From: Myxococcales bacterium
GTDB lineage: Bacteria > Myxococcota_A > Polyangia > Polyangiales > Polyangiaceae
DNA: 64,000 bases
Assembly (NCBI GenBank): GCA_016794345.1
Contig: JAEUKE010000070.1
Span: forward strand, 1-64,000
Direction of reading: 5' to 3'
Shown here: piece by piece, positions 45,201 through 52,972 of the stretch
Numbering within the stretch: the stretch's first letter is position 1
How the letters are laid out: each line of letters starts with the position of its first letter
Program-made: the position numbers and the translations under genes
The notes under the pieces: model-generated
What the model was told of the DNA's origin: nothing
Database searches by the model: none
Seen by the model: the letters and a program-made list of their open reading frames with translations, nothing else

Positions 45201-46661
45201 TCATTTTCCGACGAGCGACTGGAGGTAGGTGTCGACCTCCGAGCTGTCGACGTACGACGTGACCGTCTGCTCCTGGGTCAGCGTCTCGGGGCACTCCGGG
45301 AGCGGAGCGCGGAAGAAGCGGCTGCCGACGACCTTGCCGGTGCGGCGTTCGTAGATTGTGTACTTCTGGTCGTTCATCTCGCGACCGATCGAGACGATGA
45401 CCCCGGTCACCGAGTTGCGGTACGTCCCACAGGAGCTCGTGCGCGTGATGAAATCCGAGTCCGCGACCAGGTCGATGGCCTTGGGCCCAGGCCCGTCGCC
45501 GTAGAGCTTGAACGTGCTCCCGGTGATGTCGACGATGGCGCGCGGCTTGGGCGGGGCCTCGTCACCCTTGCCGAACGAGACAGGGCCCTTCATCGCGCCC
45601 TTCAGCTTGAGCCCGAGGGCCTTGCCGATCTCCGCCCCGTAGAGCTGCAGCTCGCCCGTCAGCTTCGTGCCGTCGGTGTAGGTGAGCACGACCGGCACCT
45701 TCGCGTTTGCGCTCGCCAGCTCCGAGGCCTTCTTGCTCTCGAGGAGCGCGACGACGTCGAGCGGAGTCGGCTGCGCCGCCGCGCCGGCCACGGTGATCTC
45801 CTGCGAGCCGACGGTCACCTTTGTCCCCTTCTCCCCGTCGACCTTGATGGAGCCATCCTTCACCTCCACGCTGCCCGGGCGGCCCGAGACCCAGAGCCGA
45901 GAGCCCGAGCCGGTGAGCTTCGGGGGCATCTTCACCTTCACGGTGAGATCGTAGAGGCCGCGAAAGCCTTCGGCGCTGATCGACAGCTTGAGCTCCGACT
46001 CGCCCGCGGGCAGGGCGTTCGCGTCGAGCTTGATCTTGAGGACGCTCTCCTCCACCTCGGCGGGCGCGAGCGGCGTGAGCGATTGGCCGGCGCTGGTCAC
46101 GTGGACCGAGACAGGTCCCTTCGTCTCGCTCTCGAGCTTGAGGGTGAGCGTCAGGGTCTTTCCGTCCTTCGAGAGCTTCTCCTTCTCGAAGGACGCGGCG
46201 ACCTGCGGCAGATCCGTGTAGCTCCGCCGGCCCACGTAGCGGTAGCCGACCCAACCCACGACGGCGAGGCAACCGATGACCACGACCGCGATCGCGCCCC
46301 CTTGTGACTTGGGTCGAGCGGGCTGCGGGCGCATCCCGGGCGCCATCATTCCCGGCGCCATCATCCCGGGCATCTGCCCGTGCATGGGCTGGCCGAGCTG
46401 CCCCGGCGCCTGGGGCTGCATCGGCGGCATCGGCGGCATCGGCTGCATCAGCTGCCCGGGAGGCATTCCCTGTGGGGCCTGCGGCAAGGCGCGCTGGAAC
46501 GCGGGCACCTGGTCGATGCGAAGCCACGCCGACGACCCTTGCGGAGCGAACACCGCGGTGGGCCGGATCTGGCCCGCTGCGAGCAAGCTCACGATCTGCG
46601 CCTCGGGCATCGGCCCTTGCGGACCGTTCCCGTCGTTCACGTACCAGAGAGGTGCCTGCAT
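45201..46661 (-). CDS. GYF-domain membrane protein
   Basis: A 486-residue protein. Residues about 1-55 form a GYF_2-type domain (WYVNDGNGPQGPM, then FAPQGSSAWLRI), a short fold that binds proline-rich peptides. A Pro/Met/Gln-rich linker follows (about 60-115, with MQPMPPMPPMQPQ). A single transmembrane helix comes next (about 123-145, GGAIAVVVIGCLAVVGWVGY). The remaining 330 residues are a beta-rich outside domain without recognised family. The Pro-rich linker could be a ligand for a GYF domain, even its own. The ATG at 46661 gives MQAPLWYVND. Confidence 0.78.
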   Translation of the reverse strand: MQAPLWYVNDGNGPQGPMPEAQIVSLLAAGQIRPTAVFAPQGSSAWLRIDQVPAFQRALPQAPQGMPPGQLMQPMPPMPPMQPQAPGQLGQPMHGQMPGMMAPGMMAPGMRPQPARPKSQGGAIAVVVIGCLAVVGWVGYRYVGRRSYTDLPQVAASFEKEKLSKDGKTLTLTLKLESETKGPVSVHVTSAGQSLTPLAPAEVEESVLKIKLDANALPAGESELKLSISAEGFRGLYDLTVKVKMPPKLTGSGSRLWVSGRPGSVEVKDGSIKVDGEKGTKVTVGSQEITVAGAAAQPTPLDVVALLESKKASELASANAKVPVVLTYTDGTKLTGELQLYGAEIGKALGLKLKGAMKGPVSFGKGDEAPPKPRAIVDITGSTFKLYGDGPGPKAIDLVADSDFITRTSSCGTYRNSVTGVIVSIGREMNDQKYTIYERRTGKVVGSRFFRAPLPECPETLTQEQTVTSYVDSSEVDTYLQSLVGK

Positions 46662-46716
46662 TTCCCCGCAGGCCGAGCCTATCAGCGAAACCGACCCGAA
46701 GAAAAAGCCGAACCGG

Positions 46717-47883
46717 TCAGGGGCAGACAGGGTCCGCCGCGGCCGCGATCTCCGGCAGGAGCTCGGCGTAGTCGTCGACGCGGCGCGCGTTCCACATGTC
46801 GTCCGTGAACTGGTACATGATGCGCTGCTGGAGCGGGAGGATGGCGCCGTTGTCGTACGCCTCCGCGTCGGTGATCGTGTTGCCGAACGCCCACGCGGGC
46901 ACGAGACCGCGCGCGGCGAGCATCGCGAGCTCGCCGGTCTTGTAGGTGACGGCCGACGATCCGGTCGCGCCCGTCAGCGAGAGCGACGTGTGGACGAGGC
47001 CGGGCGGGAAGCCGTGCACATCGATGAACTCGCGCGTGCGACCGACGAGGAAATGGGGACGCGCCGTCATGTAGAAGATGCGGTAGCCCTTGTCCGCGAG
47101 GGCGTTCAGCATCTCGGGCGCGCTCGGGTTCGCGTCCGGGATGGCGCCGGTGAGGAGCGCCGTGAACTCCTCGTTTTCGCTCGTGGTGAGCGTGCCGTCC
47201 ACGTCGGTGACGAGGATCGGCGTCCCCGGCTGGACGATGTCGATGAAGACGTCCGTCGTGGAGAGGTCGCCCGCGACGACCATCAGGAAGCGGTGCCGAC
47301 CTTCGCCGAGCGCGAGGTTGGAGGGCGCCTGGAAGAAGACCCAGCCGCCGGTGTCTTCCACGCCCTCGACCGTCGGGTGCTCACCGTCGTCGGTCGTTCG
47401 CGCCGTCCCGAGGAGCTCCCAGTCCGCGCCGCAGTCGCGGTTCAGGTAGATGTCGACGTCCTCGTCCTGGATGTCGTCGTCGAAGACGCCGTAGGCGAAC
47501 TTCGCCATGACCCAGATGTCGTCGCCCGGGTTGTAGATCATGTCCCGCCCACGGTGGTTGGCGAAGCCCGTGGCCGCGGTGATCTGGTTCGTCGTGTGGA
47601 TCCAGTCGCGCTCCTGCCCGACGTCGGGCAGCGCGCCGTCGCAGGTGGGGATGGGCGCGCACGTTCCGCCCGAGCCGCCGGTGCCGCCAGTGCCGGTCGT
47701 CGACTGCCCCGACGTGGTCGTGGAGGTCGTCGTCTGCTGACCGCTCGTGGTGGTGCCCGCGCCAGACGCGCCCGCGCCACCTCCGCCGTCATCGTCGGCA
47801 GGCGACGAGTCGTCCGAGCAACCGAGCGCAGCGACGAAGAGCCCCAACCACGCGAGCCGAGCCGCGCAATGACCACCAAGCAT
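46717..47883 (-). CDS. Lipin-like (LNS2/HAD) phosphatase lipoprotein
   Basis: A 388-residue predicted lipoprotein (lipobox ALGC, Cys22) with a Thr/Ser/Gly linker to about residue 75. The C-terminal half is a HAD fold of the LNS2 (Lipin/Ned1/Smp2) type. It has ILVTDVDGTLTTSENEEF with the DxDxT catalytic motif, followed by LNALADKGYRIFYMTARP. Lipins are magnesium-dependent phosphatidate phosphatases in eukaryotes. A secreted, lipid-anchored version suggests a phospholipid or lipid-phosphate substrate outside the cytoplasm; that is inference. A GTG at 47898 would add five residues. It lies 48 bp after a membrane protein gene. Confidence 0.8.
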   Translation of the reverse strand: MLGGHCAARLAWLGLFVAALGCSDDSSPADDDGGGGAGASGAGTTTSGQQTTTSTTTSGQSTTGTGGTGGSGGTCAPIPTCDGALPDVGQERDWIHTTNQITAATGFANHRGRDMIYNPGDDIWVMAKFAYGVFDDDIQDEDVDIYLNRDCGADWELLGTARTTDDGEHPTVEGVEDTGGWVFFQAPSNLALGEGRHRFLMVVAGDLSTTDVFIDIVQPGTPILVTDVDGTLTTSENEEFTALLTGAIPDANPSAPEMLNALADKGYRIFYMTARPHFLVGRTREFIDVHGFPPGLVHTSLSLTGATGSSAVTYKTGELAMLAARGLVPAWAFGNTITDAEAYDNGAILPLQQRIMYQFTDDMWNARRVDDYAELLPEIAAAADPVCP

Positions 47884-47946
47884 GGCGCATCGTCGCACAA
47901 AAACAGCACCGGCTCGAGACGCTCGAGGGAGGGCCGGAGGCGCCGG

Positions 47947-48738
47947 TCAGTTTGCCGGCTGCTTGCCCTTGGGAGCAGCGGGCTTCTTCTTCGGCTTGGG
48001 CGCGGGCTTCTTCGGCTGCGCCTTGCTGGGCTGAGCCTTCGCGGGCGCGCCGCCTCCGCTCGGCGGCGCCTGATCGTTCGCTACCTCGCTCGGCGGATAG
48101 CTCGCGACGGCGTTGATCGTGTACTTGAGGTGCTGGTGCGGGATGCGATCCCAATCCGGCGTGGGCAGGCCGCGCTCGACGCAGCGAATGAGCTCCTTGC
48201 GGCGGCTCTTCGAGAGCGTGGTCGACTTGCCCAGGAAGAGGTTCGTGCGCTTCTTGCCGAAGTGGAACTCGAGCACGTACGAGACCACGTAGCCGTTCTT
48301 CGACGGCGGCGCGCAAGCCGCGCTGTCCTTGATGGCGCGCGTGAGGCCATCCTCGAAGAAGCGGACGCCGTCGCAGCGCTCGGTGGGCGTGCGGCCCGGG
48401 CCCGGGTCCTGGCACTTGAGCGTCTTGACGGGCGCGACCTCGACCTTGGTCTCGGCGCCGGGGGCTCCACCTTGTGTGGTGCCGGTCGCGCTGGGCAGCG
48501 GCCCCCCGACCATCGGCGTGGGCACCGGGGGCGCCTGGCTCGACGTGGCCGCGTCGGCCGACGGGATGTTCGCCGGCTGCGGGCGGCGCCAGAGGTAGAG
48601 CGGGATCGCCACGAGGACGAGCGCAGCGACGAGCGCCAGGATGATCTGCACGCGCACGGGGCGCTCACCCCCGCCGCGACCGAGGTAGCGGTACGGGGCG
48701 CCTGACTGCGGCGGCGTGGAGCGGAGCGGCGGCCTCAT
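47947..48738 (-). CDS. Hypothetical single-pass membrane protein with Lys/Ala/Pro tail
   Basis: A 263-residue protein. A cytoplasmic N-terminus of about 28 residues is followed by a transmembrane helix (about 30-48, IILALVAALVLVAIPLYLW) and a Pro/Ala/Thr-rich linker. A compact domain follows with four cysteines and GYVVSYVLEFHFGKKRTNLFL, then RKELIRCVERGLPTPDWD. This resembles the shape of AgmX/PglI-type C-terminal domains but I cannot confirm it. The last 40 residues are Lys/Pro/Ala repeats (KAQPKKPAPKPKKKPAAP). The ATG at 48738 is preceded by AAAAAAGG, a good ribosome binding site. Confidence 0.62.
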   Translation of the reverse strand: MRPPLRSTPPQSGAPYRYLGRGGGERPVRVQIILALVAALVLVAIPLYLWRRPQPANIPSADAATSSQAPPVPTPMVGGPLPSATGTTQGGAPGAETKVEVAPVKTLKCQDPGPGRTPTERCDGVRFFEDGLTRAIKDSAACAPPSKNGYVVSYVLEFHFGKKRTNLFLGKSTTLSKSRRKELIRCVERGLPTPDWDRIPHQHLKYTINAVASYPPSEVANDQAPPSGGGAPAKAQPSKAQPKKPAPKPKKKPAAPKGKQPAN

Positions 48739-48777
48739 CCTTTTTTCGATCGCGGAACTCCGATAGCCGACCGCGTG

Positions 48778-48815
48778 GGCAAATAAAAGGCTGCTTTTTT
48801 TTCCGAGAGGCCTTT
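48778..48815 (-). terminator. Possible terminator of the kinase-FHA gene
   Basis: AAAGGC (48786-48791) pairs with GCCTTT (48810-48815) across an 18-base loop; on the minus strand the stem is followed by TTATTT. It lies 11 bp after the kinase stop. The long loop makes it weak, so it is only a candidate. Confidence 0.35.
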
Positions 48816-48826
48816 GCGCTCCGGAC

Positions 48827-50506
48827 TCAATCCAGCAGCGTGCGGCCCGGCCGCCCCGGCTCGCCCTTGATGAGCGCGGCGGCGAGCTCGAGCGTGTCGG
48901 GCACGATGCCCTGAACCTGCGCGACGACCTGCTCCACGATGTGGCGGGCCTCCTCCAGGCTCGGGCCGACCATCGAGACGACGAACTTGAGCGGCCCGGT
49001 GCGACCTGCGACGACCGGCGTGAGGCTGAGCATGAGCGTCTCCGTCAGCTCCACCACGCGCTGAGCGGCCTTTCGAAGGGCGAGCATCTCCAGGATCGTC
49101 GGGCGGTCGCTCACGTGCCGGTTGGGGCCGCGGAGCTCGTAGCGCGCGAGGTGGAACGGAAGCTCCGCCCAGTCGGCGAACGAGGCCTCCTCGTCGATCG
49201 ACTTGAGGAGGTTCTCCCGGATGAGCAGGCCGGTGAGGCCGTCGCGCTTGGCGAGGTATTGCCGCGACCGGCGGTGGTGCGGGCTGTCGGGCCCGAAGCT
49301 CACGAGCTTGACGCGGAGCTCCCCGACCTGACCTTCGCCGCCGTGGATCAGCGTGACCTGCGACTTGCGGTCGTAGCTGTGGTCCGCGTAGCTGCCGTTC
49401 GTGGAGCCGAGATCGTCGATGATCCACGTGCCCGACTGCCAGCGGATGGTCGCGTGCGAGCCGCTCACCGTCGCTTCGCTGACGACCATGTCCTGGTCGC
49501 CGCGGCGACCGATCGTGAGCTGCGGCTTGTTGAGCTGGAGCAGCTGCCCCACCATCTCCGGCGCGTTCGAGGCGTAGGTGACGAGGAGGTTCTGCGCCTC
49601 GGGCGAAAACGTCTGCGTCTGCGCGCGCCCGGGGGGCGGGCCTGGATCCAGGCGCGGCCGCGGCAGCTGGATGGGGCTCGTCGTCAGCTGCGCGGGGTTG
49701 AAGAACCGCATGTGCCGCGCCTGCGGCCGCATGCTCGGGTCCTCGCTCATCCCGCGGAAGATCTGCTTGATCTCGTCCATCGAGAGGCCGCTCGGGACGT
49801 CGAACATGATCTGCTGCTTCATGGTCTTCGACCGAGGCTTCGCGCCCGGATCGGGGACCTTGCACGTCCACATCTCCCAGAGCGTCAGCGCCATCGCGTA
49901 GACGTCGTCGTCCTCGCTGGCGCCGCCGTTGCGCAGGCGCTCGGGCGACATGTAGTTCGGCGTGCCGCCGTCCGGCGGGGCGCCGGGGCGTCGTGCCGAG
50001 ACGCGGGCGCGCTCCTGCGCGAAGCCGAAGTCGAGGATGACGGCCTTGCCGTCCGAGATCATCACGTTGCCGGGCTTGAGGTCGCCGTGCACGAGCCCCT
50101 GCTCGTGGATGGCGGCGAGGCCTGCCGCGACCTGCGACGCGATCTGACGGAACTCGTCCGAGGTGTAGCCGCCCTGGGCCTTCTTACGACGGATGTGCGT
50201 GTGGAGCGTCTGGCCGGGGATGTGCTCCATCACCAGGATGGGGCCCCAGGGGCTCGGCGCGAGATCGTGAACACGACAGACGTTCGGGTGGCTGACCTGG
50301 CGGGCGAGCAAGAGCTCCTGCCGCAGGGCCTCGTCGTCGCCGGGCATGCGCGACTCTTCTCGAACCACCTTCAGCGCGACGGGTTGCTGCGTCGAGCGGT
50401 CGAAGGCGAGGAAGACTTCACCCATGCCTCCTTTGCCGAGACTCTGGCGGACGTCGTACCGGTCGGCGATGACGGTCGCGGGGGCAATCGGGGGCGGCTT
50501 GCTCAC
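48827..50506 (-). CDS. Ser/Thr protein kinase with FHA and degenerate GGDEF-like domains
   Basis: A protein of about 559 residues with three modules. The kinase (about 15-275) has LGKGGMGEVF, the ALKVV Lys, the catalytic loop HGDLKPGN (His-Gly-Asp in place of His-Arg-Asp), DFGFA and the APE-like SPE. The FHA phosphothreonine-binding domain (about 330-400) has LTIGRRGDQD and ATIRW with DDLGSTNGSY. The C-terminal part starts like a diguanylate cyclase (YLAKRDGLTGLLIRENLL) but has no GGDEF motif, so it is probably catalytically dead. The GTG at 50506 was chosen; a TTG at 50557 would add 17 residues. Confidence 0.88.
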   Translation of the reverse strand: MSKPPPIAPATVIADRYDVRQSLGKGGMGEVFLAFDRSTQQPVALKVVREESRMPGDDEALRQELLLARQVSHPNVCRVHDLAPSPWGPILVMEHIPGQTLHTHIRRKKAQGGYTSDEFRQIASQVAAGLAAIHEQGLVHGDLKPGNVMISDGKAVILDFGFAQERARVSARRPGAPPDGGTPNYMSPERLRNGGASEDDDVYAMALTLWEMWTCKVPDPGAKPRSKTMKQQIMFDVPSGLSMDEIKQIFRGMSEDPSMRPQARHMRFFNPAQLTTSPIQLPRPRLDPGPPPGRAQTQTFSPEAQNLLVTYASNAPEMVGQLLQLNKPQLTIGRRGDQDMVVSEATVSGSHATIRWQSGTWIIDDLGSTNGSYADHSYDRKSQVTLIHGGEGQVGELRVKLVSFGPDSPHHRRSRQYLAKRDGLTGLLIRENLLKSIDEEASFADWAELPFHLARYELRGPNRHVSDRPTILEMLALRKAAQRVVELTETLMLSLTPVVAGRTGPLKFVVSMVGPSLEEARHIVEQVVAQVQGIVPDTLELAAALIKGEPGRPGRTLLD

Positions 50507-50678
50507 GGGCGGTAGCGCGGAAGTTTCGGCGACGATGGGGAAAAGGAACGGCGCCAAGAGAATCGTTCATGTGGAGCCGCTTGGCAACCGACTCTGTAAG
50601 TCCAAGGTCCGGAAAACCCAGAGACGCTCCGTGAGGCGGAGGTTGACGCGGGCTCGACGCAGGAGGAAGCGGCTCGGC

Positions 50679-50856
50679 GCGTGAAGCGGGCTCTCGCAAG
50701 GGAGCCCAAGGGAAGCCGGTGCCCCCCTCGCGGGGTCAGTCCGGCGCGGCCCCCGCCACTGTAACCGGGGACGAAGCGGCAACGACCACTGGGGTCTCAG
50801 GGCCCTGGGAAGGCGCCGCCGAGGTTGATCCGGGAGCCAGGAGACCGGCTTCACGT
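50679..50856 (+). promoter_or_regulatory. Cobalamin (B12) riboswitch
   Basis: The conserved blocks of the cobalamin riboswitch appear in order. They are the 5' block AAGGGAAGCCGGTG (50708-50721), then TCCGGCGCGGCCCCCGCC before the core GCCACTGTAACCGGGGACG (50755-50773), CCACTGG near 50786-50792, GGGAAGGCGCCGCC (50807-50820) and the B12 box GAGCCAGGAGACC (50834-50846). The P1 helix is GTGAAGC (50681-50687) with GCTTCAC (50848-50854). It stands upstream of the lipoprotein at 51011, which it should repress when B12 is plentiful. The 120 bases between the kinase start and the riboswitch should hold the promoter. Confidence 0.96.
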
Positions 50857-51010
50857 CGATTCGCGACCGCTCGGTCGCGAGTCGCCACCCAAGACGTGTT
50901 TCCACGGGGTGTGGACGACGCGGCTCGAAGGTCTTCGCCTTCTGGTCTTGTCGCTGCCCCCGCGGATCCACACACGGGCGCGGTGAGGCGCCCGAAGGAT
51001 CGGCGAAGAC
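50852..51010 (+). promoter_or_regulatory. Riboswitch expression platform and leader
   Basis: CACGTC (50852-50857) can pair with GACGTG (50893-50898), enclosing a 9-bp palindromic hairpin (50861-50869 with 50872-50880). CACGTC also forms part of the P1 helix, so the two pairings exclude each other, as expected of a switch. Just before the gene, GGGCGC (50976-50981) pairs with GCGCCC (50988-50993), directly beside the AAGGA ribosome binding site (50995-50999). No T-run is present, which favours control of translation. The structures are by eye. Confidence 0.6.
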
Positions 51011-52201
51011 ATGCGAAAAGAAGCGATTTGGCTCGGGGCTTTGGGTCTGCTGGGGCTCGCGCTCGCACCGGCATGCACCGACGAAGGAGAAGACGACGTC
51101 GGCACCGGAGGCGCCACGGCGTCGGTCACGACCGGCTCGGGCGGCGCGACGACGACGTCGTCGTCGAGCGGCAGCACGACGACCGGAGGCGACGGCGGCG
51201 GCGGCGGCGGCGAACCGACCTGCCTGCCGCGCGGCGCGACGAGCGCCTACTTCACCATCGACGACACGTCGCTCTGCGCCGTCGAGAAGTGGTCCGCGGC
51301 GAGCCTCACGCTCGAGCCGTACGGCATCACGCCCACGTGGGGCTCACACGGGGGTCCGCTCACGTTCGAGGGGAGCGAGACACAAGCGACCTTCTCGCGC
51401 TGGACGCTCGGCATGGCCGGCGCCCTCACCGCGGCCGAGGAGAGCGTGGACGTCACCGTGCCCGCGGGCGCGTTCTGGGGTCCGCAGGCGGTCGACGTGA
51501 GCTCGTCGCTCACCGTCGCGTCGTGGACGGGCATGAGCTTCTCGACCGAAGGCGGATTCGTCGTGAAGACAGGCGCGAACGCACACCAGGAGGACGCCAT
51601 CGGCGTCTTCGGCCTCGCCGCGACGCAGGGACGGCTGCTCTTCACGGGGCTCTCCCCCGCAGGTGTCGCAGCGGCAGGTGACGCCGGCCTCTACGCGGCG
51701 CTCGTCACCACCTCCGCGCTGACCGACGACGGCACGGTCGCGACGTGGGGGCTGGCGACCGGCCCCGTGGTCACCGACACCGAAGGCAACGTGTTCGCCG
51801 TGAACACGGACTACGTCGCAGCCAACCAGGAGATCCGCGCCTTCGCCGCCGCGGACATCGCGCCGGGTAGCCCCGCCACCGAGGGCGTGACGCTCGCCAC
51901 GCTGCCCGACTTCGGCGACGCGATGGCGGTGCTCGGACCTTCGGACGACGCGCCTGGTCTGGTCCTCCTCCAACCGAACGACGGCGCGACGTTTGCGCAC
52001 CTGGACGTCATCGGCGTGCCGTTCACCGTCGACGCGGGCGCGATCGCTGCGAGCGGCACGCCGAGCACCGTCCTGACGCTCGCAGCAGCCGACACGAACC
52101 TGACCCTGATGACCGACGACGACGGTCGGCTCTGGGTCGGAGCCGCGAACGCCGAAGGCGGGTCCGGAGCCGTCTTCTTCGTGATCGACCGAGCCCCCTG
52201 A
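51011..52201 (+). CDS. B12-riboswitch-controlled lipoprotein, possible cobalamin-capture protein
   Basis: A 396-residue predicted lipoprotein (lipobox APAC, Cys22) with a Ser/Thr/Gly linker to about residue 65. The mature part is beta-rich and Gly/Ala/Asp-rich, with recurring turns such as GPVVTDTEGNVFAVNTDY and TLMTDDDGRLWVGAAN that suggest propeller blades; no family was recognised. A cobalamin riboswitch precedes it directly. In Bacteroides, riboswitch-controlled surface lipoproteins such as BtuG (a beta-propeller) and BtuH bind B12 for the transporter BtuB. A similar job here is inferred from regulation, location and shape, not from sequence similarity. Confidence 0.72.
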   Translation: MRKEAIWLGALGLLGLALAPACTDEGEDDVGTGGATASVTTGSGGATTTSSSSGSTTTGGDGGGGGGEPTCLPRGATSAYFTIDDTSLCAVEKWSAASLTLEPYGITPTWGSHGGPLTFEGSETQATFSRWTLGMAGALTAAEESVDVTVPAGAFWGPQAVDVSSSLTVASWTGMSFSTEGGFVVKTGANAHQEDAIGVFGLAATQGRLLFTGLSPAGVAAAGDAGLYAALVTTSALTDDGTVATWGLATGPVVTDTEGNVFAVNTDYVAANQEIRAFAAADIAPGSPATEGVTLATLPDFGDAMAVLGPSDDAPGLVLLQPNDGATFAHLDVIGVPFTVDAGAIAASGTPSTVLTLAAADTNLTLMTDDDGRLWVGAANAEGGSGAVFFVIDRAP

Positions 52202-52267
52202 CGACCTGCCGAAGAGGACGGGCGACCGTTGGTGCGGGTCGCGGATAGTGCTACCGCGCTCGCACCG

Positions 52268-52972
52268 ATGTCGTATCTGACCCTGGACGCAGACCGCCTC
52301 GTACGCGACTCCGTGGACGCGTACCTGGACGGGCGGCTGCGTCCGGAGACCGGCGGGGACGTCGTGTACACGACGCGCAACAACAAATACCGCGTGGTCG
52401 ACGGCGAGGTGACCGAGGCGAGCGACACGAGCCTCATCGCGGCGGAGCTCGTGGGTTGGCTCGCCGAAGAGCTGGGCCAGCCACACGTGGAGCCACGGTG
52501 GAGGCCCTACGCGCGCGCCATCTTCGTCGAGCGCCGGTCGCGCCACGTCGTCGTCACTTCGCGGACGCTGACGCGCACCGTCGTCTCGGGCGACGTGCCG
52601 CCGCCGCCTGCCCGCGCGCGCAAGGCGAGCATCATCCCGCCGAGCCCGCCCATCCCGGTGCTCCGCACCACGCCGCAGCCCGGAGACGGCTCCCCGACCC
52701 CGTTCATCGTGCCCGAGACGGTCAAGGCGACGGCCCTCGTCATCTCCGAGAACGAGAAGCCGACCTCGCGCCCGCCTCCGATGGAAGACAGGACCGTCAC
52801 GGCGGATCGCTCCTCCTACGAGGACTTGCTCGAGGCCTCGCGGACGCCGGACTGGTCCGACGCTTCGCAGACCATCCCCCGCGCGGCGAAGCTGCCGACC
52901 TCGACGGAGAAGACCACGGAGCAATCCTTCGAGAGCCTCAGCGACGACGACATCATCGAGGACGACGAATGA
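52268..52972 (+). CDS. Hypothetical protein with disordered C-terminus
   Basis: A 234-residue soluble protein. Residues 1-110 form a folded domain (LDADRLVRDSVDAYLDGRL, DVVYTTRNNKYRVVDGEV, AAELVGWLAEELGQP). The rest is Pro/Ser/Thr/Glu-rich and probably unstructured (SIIPPSPPIPVLRTTPQP), ending in an acidic run (SDDDIIEDDE). No family was recognised. It starts 66 bp after the riboswitch-controlled lipoprotein; a GTG at 52229 is another possible start. Its stop overlaps the metallo-hydrolase start by 4 bases, so these two genes are coupled. It may bind or regulate the enzymes encoded downstream. Confidence 0.65.
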   Translation: MSYLTLDADRLVRDSVDAYLDGRLRPETGGDVVYTTRNNKYRVVDGEVTEASDTSLIAAELVGWLAEELGQPHVEPRWRPYARAIFVERRSRHVVVTSRTLTRTVVSGDVPPPPARARKASIIPPSPPIPVLRTTPQPGDGSPTPFIVPETVKATALVISENEKPTSRPPPMEDRTVTADRSSYEDLLEASRTPDWSDASQTIPRAAKLPTSTEKTTEQSFESLSDDDIIEDDE

